Of a stretch of 20,113 nt of DNA, positions 14,968 to 20,113 are shown piece by piece. The translations under genes were made by a program, and so were the position numbers. Origin of the DNA: Baffinella frigidus (taxonomy: Eukaryota; Cryptophyceae; Cryptomonadales; Baffinellaceae); contig MU646860.1 in NCBI GenBank assembly GCA_026770585.1, forward strand, positions 233,184-253,296, given 5' to 3'. Each line of letters begins with the position of its first letter. Positions within the stretch are counted from its first letter, which is position 1. The notes under the pieces were generated by a model, which was not told where the DNA came from, ran no database searches, and saw nothing but the letters and a program-made list of their open reading frames with translations.

Positions 14968-15090
14968 CTACAGGGGTACCTCGCTCATAAGAAACAGCCC
15001 CGCCCTAGGACCCTACAGTAGGCCTATGCGTAGGGTCTTATGGTGGTCCTAAGGGGGGAGCGGTTTCGTATGAGCGAGGTACCCCTGTAG
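14968..15090. mobile_element. Family B element, copy 3 (complete)
   Basis: CTACAGGGGTACCTCGCTCA to TGAGCGAGGTACCCCTGTAG, 123 bp, with CCTAGG-rich palindromic centre. Confidence 0.8.
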
Positions 15091-15121
15091 ACCTGCTTCG
15101 TTGGCCTGAGAGCGCTCTCAC

Positions 15122-15149
15122 GACTTCTCGTCCGCGTCCACCGCCGCCG
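15122..15149 (+). pseudogene. Inverted copy of the minus-gene WKDD exon tail
   Basis: DFSSASTAA codons followed by a GTACC donor, here on the plus strand, 20 bp from a hairpin element in the matching orientation (15170-15222). The exon tail plus element moved or inverted as a unit. Confidence 0.65.
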
Positions 15150-15169
15150 GTACCCCCCTCCCCCGCCCC

Positions 15170-15222
15170 AAAGTTGACGGATTTGTACTGAGATCCCAGC
15201 TTTGTCAACTTATGAATAGTCC
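15170..15222 (+). mobile_element. 52-bp hairpin element (family D), plus orientation
   Basis: AAAGTTGACGGATTTGTACT ... TTTGTCAACTTATGAATAGTCC. The inner sequence GAGATCCCAGCTTTG matches the copy at 18037 more closely than other copies. Confidence 0.8.
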
Positions 15223-15311
15223 GGCAACCCTAGGTGTGAGCGTGTCGCGAAGGCGGCTCGCGGCTCTGGGAAGGGTGTCCGCGGGCGGGTAGCTGGCAGG
15301 TAGGTGTGCAG

Positions 15312-15402
15312 TGCTCCCCTAGGACCACCATAGGGCCCTACGCATAGGCCTACTGTAGGGTCCTAGGGGGGAGCGGTTTCTTATGAGCGAGGTACCCCTG
15401 TA
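15312..15402. mobile_element. Family B element, copy 4, left end missing
   Basis: GCTCCCCTAGGACCACCATA to GAGCGAGGTACCCCTGTA. The left arm is absent. Confidence 0.72.
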
Positions 15403-15725
15403 TCACGCAACCCCCGCAGGGGCGCGCCAGGCAGCCCGGGGCCTCCAGGGCTCACAACACCGTGCCTCACATAATTACAGGAAGCGGGACGTGGCGGGAC
15501 TTGCGCTGTCATGGCCTGCATGCGACCTACATACGGCGCAGAGACGCTGCTGAATGCGTGGACCCTCGGGCTTGCAGATTTCGTGTGAACTTTGCTGAAT
15601 TCGTGAAACAGCTGTCCCATCTGTGGGAAACAGCCCTCTCCCACCGCACAAATAATCAACCCCCTCTCCTAGGAGGCTAAACAATACCCCCCCCCCTTCC
15701 GGGAGAGGAGGTGGCGTCGGCCGCT
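15403..15725. other. Unique-looking stretch without supported gene
   Basis: This is the least repetitive part of the right half. Both strands have open frames of 70-90 codons (for example 15462-15680 plus and 15381-15659 minus), but none shows a recognisable motif, codon pattern or copy elsewhere in the window. Confidence 0.35.
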
Positions 15726-15734
15726 TCAGACCCT

Positions 15735-15805
15735 GGAGAGGCCCGCCTCGGGACGGACTGACAGGCCCGCCTCGAAAAAAACAAATACCACAGGCCCGCC
15801 TCGGG
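15735..15805 (-). repeat. GGCCCGCCTCGGGA motif, three copies
   Basis: Copies at about 15739, 15762 and 15792. The middle one runs into an A-tract. Confidence 0.8.
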
Positions 15806-15840
15806 ACGCACTTGAAGCCACGTCAGAGCGCGATGAGCTT

Positions 15841-16012
15841 GCAGACTTTAGCGCCATGACGCCCTTGCGGACTTTAGGCCTTCGCGGACTTTAGGCTTTG
15901 CGGACTTTAGGCCCTTGCGGCCTTTAGGCTTCGCGGCCTTTAGGCTTTGCAGACTTTAGGCGCTTGCGGACTCTAGGCGCTTGCAGACTTTAGGCTCTTG
16001 CGGACTTTAGGC
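15841..16012 (+). repeat. 17-bp minisatellite, CTTGCGGACTTTAGGC
   Basis: About ten imperfect units of 15-17 bp (GCGGACTTTAGGC with CTT, TT or GC spacers). Confidence 0.88.
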
Positions 16013-16123
16013 CATGATGTGCGTGCGCATGACGTACCCGCCGACGGGCGAGGTCGCCTCCGCTGCATAGGGTTTCGGGTTCAGAGTTCAGGGATCAGGG
16101 TTCAGGGTTCAGGGTTGGCCGAC

Positions 16124-16175
16124 AAAGTTGACGGATTTGTACCGCGGACCCAGCATGTCAACTTACGAATAGTCG
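16124..16175 (+). mobile_element. 52-bp hairpin element (family D) with extended inverted flanks
   Basis: AAAGTTGACGGATTTGTACC ... GTCAACTTACGAATAGTC. Here the inverted symmetry extends outward as TTGGCCGAC and GTCGGCCAA, giving outer arms of GGTTGGCCGAC. Confidence 0.8.
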
Positions 16176-16329
16176 GCCAACCGCCAACGAGGGACGTCGC
16201 ATCTGCTGCGTAAGGTTTCGGGTTCAGGGTTCAGGGTTCAGGGTTCAGGCTTCAGGGTTCAGGGTTGGCCGACAAAGAAACCCTGAACCCTGAACCCGGT
16301 GGATGGTTCAGGGTTTCGGGTTTCGGGTT

Positions 16330-16413
16330 TACAGGGGTACCTCGCTCATAAGAAACGCCCACCCTAGGACCCTACAGTAGGGGACCATGCCGAGTGTCCT
16401 ATGATAGGGTTTC
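16330..16413. mobile_element. Family B element, copy 5, right end missing
   Basis: TACAGGGGTACCTCGCTCAT followed by CCTAGGACCCTACAGTAGG, then loss of similarity before heptad and GA repeats. Confidence 0.68.
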
Positions 16414-16425
16414 GGGATTAGGATT

Positions 16426-16429
<4 letters not shown>

Positions 16430-16490
<61 letters not shown>
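16430..16490 (+). repeat. GA microsatellite, perfect
   Basis: About 30 GA units without interruption. Confidence 0.95.
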
Positions 16491-16493
<3 letters not shown>

Positions 16494-16627
16494 CGGTGGG
16501 TTCAGTCCTTCCAGGCCGCGAAAAGAATGAAACCATCTACCGGCGGCGATGAGACAGGGCTACGTACCAGGGTTCAGGGTTCAGGGTGCAGGGTGCAGGG
16601 TGCAGGGTTCAAGGTTCAGGGTTGGCT

Positions 16628-16680
16628 GACTATTCATAAGTTGACATGGTTGGTCCGCGGTACAAATCTCTCAACTTAAG
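16628..16680 (-). mobile_element. 52-bp hairpin element (family D)
   Basis: GACTATTCATAAGTTGACAT ... TCTCAACTT. Its inner GGTCCGCGGTACAAAT is closest to the copy at 16124. Confidence 0.75.
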
Positions 16681-16740
16681 GGCGGAAAACACCCCGGGCC
16701 CCCCAAATTGGTTATCCCAAATAAACCCCAACCTCCCTAC

Positions 16741-16790
16741 CGGCGGCGGTGGAGGCCGACGAGAAGTCGTCCTTCCAGGCCACGAGCCAG
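16741..16790 (-). pseudogene. WKDD exon tail copy
   Basis: Minus-strand WLVAWKDDFSSASTAA-like codons ending at a GTAGGG donor. Followed on the minus strand by a hairpin element. Confidence 0.62.
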
Positions 16791-16811
16791 CTCTCCCTCA
16801 CTCGGGTTGGC

Positions 16812-16863
16812 GGACTATTCATAAGTTGACACCCTGACTTCCTGGTACCAATCCGTCAACTTT
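16812..16863 (-). mobile_element. 52-bp hairpin element (family D)
   Basis: GACTATTCATAAGTTGACAC ... CCGTCAACTTT. Confidence 0.78.
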
Positions 16864-16883
16864 GGATCGGAAGAGGGAGGTAC

Positions 16884-16925
16884 CGGCGGCGGTGGAGCCG
16901 TTCGAGAAGTCGTCCTTCCAAGCTG
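16884..16925 (-). pseudogene. WKDD exon tail copy
   Basis: Minus-strand WKDDFSNGSTAA-like codons with a GTACCT donor. Confidence 0.58.
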
Positions 16926-16949
16926 CGAGTTCTTGCAGTCCTCCTTGCT

Positions 16950-17000
16950 GACTATTCATAAGTTGACATGGTGGGTTCTCGGTACAGACCCGTCAACTTT
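16950..17000 (-). mobile_element. 52-bp hairpin element (family D)
   Basis: GACTATTCATAAGTTGACAT ... CCGTCAACTTT. Confidence 0.78.
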
Positions 17001-17074
17001 GGGGCGGAAAACACCGCGGGCGCACCAAACTCCTGAGTCCCAATAAACCGATAAAGAGAGAGAGTGCTAGGTAC

Positions 17075-17120
17075 CGGCGGCGGTGGAGGTTGACGAGAAG
17101 TCGTCCTTCCAGGCCACGAG
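17075..17120 (-). pseudogene. WKDD exon tail copy
   Basis: Minus-strand RLVAWKDDFSSTSTAA codons and a GTACCT donor. Confidence 0.62.
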
Positions 17121-17131
17121 CCGCCTTGGCT

Positions 17132-17183
17132 GACTATTCATAAGTTGACATGCCTGGCTTCCTGGTACAAATCCGTCAACTTT
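17132..17183 (-). mobile_element. 52-bp hairpin element (family D), in the intron of the intact WKDD exon
   Basis: It lies 20 bp beyond the donor of the exon at 17204-17291. The sequence is almost identical to the copy at 17893. Confidence 0.78.
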
Positions 17184-17203
17184 GGATCGGGAAACGGCGC
17201 TAC

Positions 17204-17291
17204 CGGCGGCGGTGGACGCGGACGAGAAGTCGTCCTTCCAGGCTGAGAGCCAGTTCTTGGCATCCTGCTTCTGCACCAGCTTGCCGGTCGC
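17204..17291 (-). CDS. Minus-strand gene, intact WKDD exon, unrecognised protein
   Basis: Acceptor CGTGTGCAG, 29 codons plus one base: ATGKLVQKQDAKNWLSAWKD then DFSSASTAA. The donor is GTAGCG. It is the only copy with the 5' half (ATGKLVQKQDAKN). All other copies begin within the second half. It is basic then Ser/Ala-rich. Its entry phase 0 agrees with the phase 0 exit of the LLGAME exon family upstream (18.4-18.9 kb). I do not recognise the protein, and the exon after it could not be found. Confidence 0.55.
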
Positions 17292-17308
17292 CTGCACACG
17301 CCCGCGTT

Positions 17309-17472
17309 CATAGGCTAACAGACTAAAAAGGGGGTAGTTAGGCCTAAGGTATTGCCTACCGTAGGCCGTAGGGCTCCTATGACCAAATCGTCCTAGGGTT
17401 TTGGCCGTCAGTAGGAGGTCCTAGGCAATACCGTAGGCCTAACTACCCCATTTTTGGTCCGTTACCCTATTA
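17309..17472. mobile_element. Long inverted-repeat element (family G), about 164 bp
   Basis: GACTAAAAAGGGGGTAGTTA at the left pairs with TAACTACCCCATTTTTGGTC at the right. The arms extend at least 36 bp with few mismatches and into flanking CTAACAG/CCGTTA. The interior has CCTACCGTAGG and GTCCTAGG motifs as in families B and F. Confidence 0.72.
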
Positions 17473-17529
17473 GCGTGTTAGGACGTTTCTTTGGCAGATG
17501 GACACGGCGCGTCACGCATAGTAGTAGTA

Positions 17530-17589
17530 GGGACTTGTCAACTTTCAGCGGTCGAGACCGCTCTCGACCGCTGAAAGTTGACAAGTCCC
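17530..17589. repeat. Perfect 27-bp-arm palindrome
   Basis: The left arm starts GGGACTTGTCAACTTTCAGC at 17530. The right arm at 17563-17589 is its exact complement and the spacer is six bases (ACCGCT). The arms contain the GTCAACTTT/AAAGTTGAC core of the family D element. The DNA would form a very stable cruciform or RNA hairpin. Confidence 0.92.
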
Positions 17590-17880
17590 GACAGCGCCCT
17601 CAAGACCGCTGAAAGAGCGCTGTTCGCCGAGCTCCGCGAGGGGCGCGTCCCTCCATGGCGCCGAGGCGGAGGCCATGGAGGAGATGGAGGCACCTCCCGA
17701 GGCGGGCCCTAGCCGAGGAGACGGAGGCATGGTGGTGGAAGGGGTTTGGGTTGTTCGCAGACGTACACTGTTCGTACAGTGCCTTGCGGGACTGCGGGAC
17801 GTGTCACAGCAGTTACAGTGTCCGTGGGACACTGTTACTGTAGTTACACTATCATCCGCGAGCACCTCCACGGCGCCGAG
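17590..17880 (-). other. Spacer with small dyads and a weak exon remnant
   Basis: Contains GCGCCATGG fragments (17655, 17671) resembling the GAME exon end, a single GAGGCGGGCC motif at 17700, and the inverted repeat ACAGTGTCC/GGACACTGT at 17815-17835 with a GTG loop. No gene is supported. Confidence 0.4.
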
Positions 17881-17892
17881 GCGCTCTTGGTG

Positions 17893-17944
17893 GACTATTC
17901 ATAAGTTGACATGCCTGGCTTCCTGGTACAAATCCGTCAACTTT
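17893..17944 (-). mobile_element. 52-bp hairpin element (family D)
   Basis: GACTATTCATAAGTTGACAT ... CCGTCAACTTT, nearly identical to 17132-17183. The similarity continues through GGATCGGGAAACGGCGCTAC into the next exon tail. Confidence 0.8.
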
Positions 17945-17964
17945 GGATCGGGAAACGGCGCTAC

Positions 17965-18025
17965 CGGCGGCGGTGGAGACCGACGAGAAGGCGTCCTTCC
18001 AGGCCGAGAGCCAGCTCTCCCGCAC
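17965..18025 (-). pseudogene. WKDD exon tail copy, upstream of the intact exon
   Basis: Minus-strand ESWLSAWKDAFSSVSTAA codons and a GTAGCG donor. Confidence 0.62.
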
Positions 18026-18036
18026 TCGGGTTGGCG

Positions 18037-18088
18037 GACTATTCATAAGTTGACAAAGCTGGGATCTCAGTACAAATCCGTCAACTTT
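18037..18088 (-). mobile_element. 52-bp hairpin element (family D)
   Basis: GACTATTCATAAGTTGACAA ... CCGTCAACTTT. Confidence 0.78.
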
Positions 18089-18108
18089 GGAGCGGAAGAG
18101 GGAGGTAC

Positions 18109-18200
18109 CGGCGGCGGTGGAGGCGGACGAGAAGTCGTCTTTCCAGGCCGAGGCGTTCGGTGCCCTCCTCGGGGGGTAGGCGGGAGCCGCGAGAGGGGCG
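18109..18200 (-). pseudogene. Mosaic of PPTPEE-type exon and WKDD exon tail
   Basis: Reading the minus strand, GCTCCCGCCTACCCCC and GAGGAGGGC of the LPPTPEEG exon (compare 19612-19680) are joined directly to ASAWKDDFSSASTAA with a GTACCT donor. The two parts are in different relative frames, so it is a broken junction, not a fused exon. Confidence 0.55.
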
Positions 18201-18321
18201 CGTGCCTCGACCCCGAAACTCTCAGCCCTCAACCCTCAACCCTCAGCCCTCAGCCCCACACCCTGAACTGTGAACCCGACTCGGGGGGGGGAGGGGGCGC
18301 GGGGGGGGGCGGGGGCATGGG

Positions 18322-18390
18322 ACGGGCCCGCCTCGGGACAGACAGGGCGGCTAGGCCCGCCTCGGGATGGATAGGCCCGCCTCGGGTTCG
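18322..18390 (-). repeat. GGCCCGCCTCGGGA motif, three copies
   Basis: Copies at about 18325, 18352 and 18371, between a G-rich tract and the GAME exon copy. Confidence 0.82.
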
Positions 18391-18411
18391 GGTGTAGGGT
18401 TGAGGATTTAC

Positions 18412-18495
18412 CTCCATGGCGCCGAGAAGGCGCGCGGGGCCGCACAGGAGCAGGTGGCATGGGGACGCAGGGGTCGCCTTCTTGCCCGGGGCCGC
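18412..18495 (-). pseudogene. GAME-type exon copy a
   Basis: Minus-strand APGKKATPASPCHLLLCGPA then RLLGAME and a GTAAAT donor (the best donor of the set). It could be the real exon. I cannot choose among the three copies, and its acceptor side is unclear. Confidence 0.45.
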
Positions 18496-18558
18496 GTCAC
18501 GTCCAAATAAGCCAGGCATGGAGTCGCGTCCAAATAAGGCAGTCGGCGTGGCACGGAC

Positions 18559-18660
18559 CTCCATGGCGCCGAGGAGGCACGCGTGGCCGCACATGATAAG
18601 GTGGCCGAGGGACGCAGAGGTCGCCTTCTTGCCCGGGGCCGCCTCTGGACGGATATAGGC
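18559..18660 (-). pseudogene. GAME-type exon copy b
   Basis: Minus-strand RPEAAPGKKATSASLGHLIM then CGHACLLGAME with a GTCCGT donor. Confidence 0.45.
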
Positions 18661-18785
18661 GGACGTACCCGGACGCGCCTCGGTACAAAACGCAGCAATA
18701 GATGGCTCTACAACCCATTTAAAACACCCATTGTAGTGTTCCGGGTTTCGGGTTCCGGGTTTCGGGTTTCGGGGTTCGGGGTGAC

Positions 18786-18900
18786 CTCCATGGCGCCGAG
18801 GAGGCACGCGTGGCCGCACATGAGGAGGTGCCCGGGGGACGCGGGGGTCGCCTTCTTGCCGGGGGCGGCCTGGTTGAGGTGGTCGGGTTCAGCCACCGCG
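18786..18900 (-). CDS. Minus-strand gene, GAME-type exon copy c, unrecognised protein
   Basis: Minus-strand AVAEPDHLNQAAPGKKATPA then SPGHLLMCGHACLLGAME, exit phase 0 with a GTCACC donor. Its 5' side matches 19062-19120, where the frame continues farther upstream. The CT microsatellite between the two suggests that one exon was duplicated and the repeat expanded between the copies. No family recognised. Confidence 0.4.
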
Positions 18901-18921
18901 GTCCACCCTCTGTGGGGCTGT

Positions 18922-19060
18922 CCTGTCCTCTCTCTCTCTCCCTCTCTCTCCCTCTCTCTCCCTCCCTCTCTCTCTCTCTCCTCTCTCTCTCTCCTCTCTC
19001 CCTCTCCCACTCCCCCTCCCCCCCTCTCTCCCCTCTCCCCATCTCTCTCCCTCCCCTCCG
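18922..19060 (+). repeat. CT microsatellite
   Basis: Imperfect (CT)n with CCCTCC interruptions between two copies of the AEPDHLNQAAPGKK coding segment. Confidence 0.92.
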
Positions 19061-19061
19061 C

Positions 19062-19154
19062 TTCTTGCCGGGGGCGGCCTGGTTGAGGTGGTCGGGTTCA
19101 GCCACCGCGCGCTCGGGATTGACAGGCACGCGCTTTGGGACATGCGGAGGTGTC
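19062..19154 (-). pseudogene. Head of the GAME-type exon
   Basis: Acceptor TATCCCCAG on the minus strand, then a frame TPPHVPKRVPVNPERAVAEP followed by DHLNQAAPGKK, ending abruptly in the CT microsatellite. It supplies the 5' part missing from copies a-c. Confidence 0.45.
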
Positions 19155-19171
19155 CTGGGGATACGCAGGGG

Positions 19172-19310
19172 GGTCGCCTTCTTGCCGGGGGCGGCCTGGT
19201 GGGGTTTGAGGGTTTAGGGGTTGGGGTTTATGGTCCGCCTTGGGATTGATAGGCCCGCCTCGGGACATGAGAAGGTCGGCTTTTTGCCCGGGGCGGCCTG
19301 TGTTTGGGGG
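19172..19310 (-). pseudogene. Two short AAPGKK fragments with motif copies
   Basis: GCCTTCTTGCCGGGGGCGGC at 19175 and GCTTTTTGCCCGGGGCGGCC at 19279 repeat the QAAPGKK segment. GGCCCGCCTCGGGA copies lie at 19232 (worn) and 19252. Confidence 0.5.
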
Positions 19311-19560
19311 TTGCGGGTTAGGGTTGAGGGTTTGGAGGTTAGGGTGTAGGGTTGATGGTTGAGGGGTTGGGGGTTGGGGTGTAGGGTGTAGGGTGTATAC
19401 AGGGGCTGGGGTTAGGGGCTGGAGCTTAGGGTTTAGGGTGTAGGGTGTAGGGTGTATATAGGGGTTGGGGTTTAGTGGTTAGGTGCAGGGGTAAGGGTTT
19501 ACGTTCAGGCCTGTTTGGGTGTAGGCCTGGTTTTTGAGATCGGTTCGGTGTAGGGTCTAT
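19311..19560 (+). repeat. GGGTTTA/GGGTGTA heptads
   Basis: G-rich on plus, in a region where exons are on minus. Confidence 0.85.
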
Positions 19561-19611
19561 CGTGCAGGATTTGCCTTGGCAGAAGGCGAGGGTGTAGGGT
19601 GTAGGGTTTGC

Positions 19612-19680
19612 CTTCACAGCCGCGGCGGACTCCTGCGTGAGGAAGACGCCCTCCTCGGGGGTAGGCGGGAGGACCTTGCC
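19612..19680 (-). CDS. Minus-strand exon, LPPTPEEG type, copy 2
   Basis: Acceptor CATATCGCAG, 23 codons GKVLPPTPEEGVFLTQESAA then AVK, followed by GCAAAC (a GC donor) or, with GTGAAG, a donor six bases earlier. It has the same length as the exon at 19923-19991 with many amino-acid differences, so it is an older exon duplication or a paralogous exon. Confidence 0.42.
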
Positions 19681-19687
19681 CTGCGAT

Positions 19688-19915
19688 ATGAAACCCTAAA
19701 CCCTACACCCAACACCCTACACCGGAACCCCTGAACCCTGAACAGTTGCGTAACCGCTCTCGCAACCCTGAACCCTACAACCATACACCCTACAACCCCG
19801 AACCCTAAACCCCACACTCCGGGGTGACGCACGCTCAACACATAAAACCTACACCCTACACTCTCAACCCCAAACCCCACACCTTGACCTAACCCCTACA
19901 CTCTCCACCCTGACC
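19688..19915 (+). repeat. CCCTAAA/CCCTACA/CCCTGAA heptads
   Basis: Degenerate heptads between the two related exons, C-rich on plus. Confidence 0.85.
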
Positions 19916-19922
19916 CACACAC

Positions 19923-19991
19923 CTTGAGGGGTGCGGCGGACTCCTCCGCGACGAATTTGCCCTGCTCGGGGGTAGGCGGGAGCGCCTTCGC
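19923..19991 (-). CDS. Minus-strand exon, LPPTPEQG type, copy 1
   Basis: Acceptor GCCCCAG, 23 codons AKALPPTPEQGKFVAEESAA then PLK, donor GTGTGT, phase 0 at both ends. The intron on either side is heptads. Unrecognised protein. Confidence 0.5.
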
Positions 19992-20000
19992 CTGGGGCTT

Positions 20001-20113
20001 TGGGGTTTGGGGTTTAGGGCTTGGGGTTTGGAGTGTGGGGGGGGGGGTTGGGGGTTTGGGGGTTGGGGTTTGGGGGTTGGGGTTTGGGGTTTGGGGTTTG
20101 GGGTTTGGGGTTT
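20001..20113 (+). repeat. GGGGTTT heptads at window end
   Basis: About 14 units of GGGGTTT/GGGGGTT running to the last base, truncated by the window edge. Confidence 0.9.

Noticed and set aside
15381-15680. Overlapping frames of 70-90 codons on both strands as a gene
   Set aside because: No motif, no splice-site pattern and no homologous copy in the window. Length alone is not enough in GC-rich DNA.
17675-18397. 240-codon plus-strand frame as a gene
   Set aside because: It runs antisense through several WKDD exon tails, hairpin elements and heptads. The coding signal with splice sites is on the minus strand.

Overview
The window looks like nuclear DNA from a eukaryote with very repetitive introns. 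The exons are short (38-148 nt), GC-rich and bounded by GT-AG sites. The spacer DNA is mostly degenerate heptads of the plant/green-algal telomere type (CCCTAAA and relatives CCCTGAA, CCCGAAA, CCCTACA, CCCTGCA). A green alga, possibly a prasinophyte, is my best guess from repeat type and intron style. It is an inference, and no marker gene confirms it. There are no bacterial operons, rRNA, tRNA or CRISPR arrays.

Plus-strand gene, about 0.9-12.93 kb. Fifteen exons can be chained with matching intron phases (0,0,1,0,0,0,2,0,0,0,2,0,1,0) into one open frame of 443 codons ending in TGA at 12929-12931. The true 5' end probably lies left of the window, because the first exon opens on an acceptor. 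I do not recognise the protein. It is soluble-looking, charged in the middle, and ends in a Ser/Ala/Lys-rich low-complexity tail. The six-frame open frames mostly miss this gene because the exons are so short.

The main observation is that the introns are full of partial copies of the neighbouring exons. Copies holding an acceptor plus the exon head lie upstream of the intact exon, and copies holding the exon tail plus a donor lie downstream. I found no exception in this gene. The copies differ from the intact exons mainly at third codon positions (hand count about 60 synonymous against about 18 amino-acid-changing differences). So they look like coding sequence that stayed under constraint, not decaying debris.

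Right part, 12.9-20.1 kb. This holds pieces of a second, minus-strand gene: related exons at 19.92-19.99 and 19.61-19.68 kb, a family of exons near 18.4-19.15 kb, and an intact exon at 17.2 kb. The 3' half of the 17.2 kb exon is repeated at least seven times, usually next to a 52-bp hairpin element. Interspersed are several families of small terminal-inverted-repeat elements (including one element nested inside another), a dispersed GGCCCGCCTCGGGA motif, a 17-bp minisatellite, GA/CT microsatellites and long perfect palindromes. The terminal poly-G and GGGGTTT runs mark low-complexity window ends.
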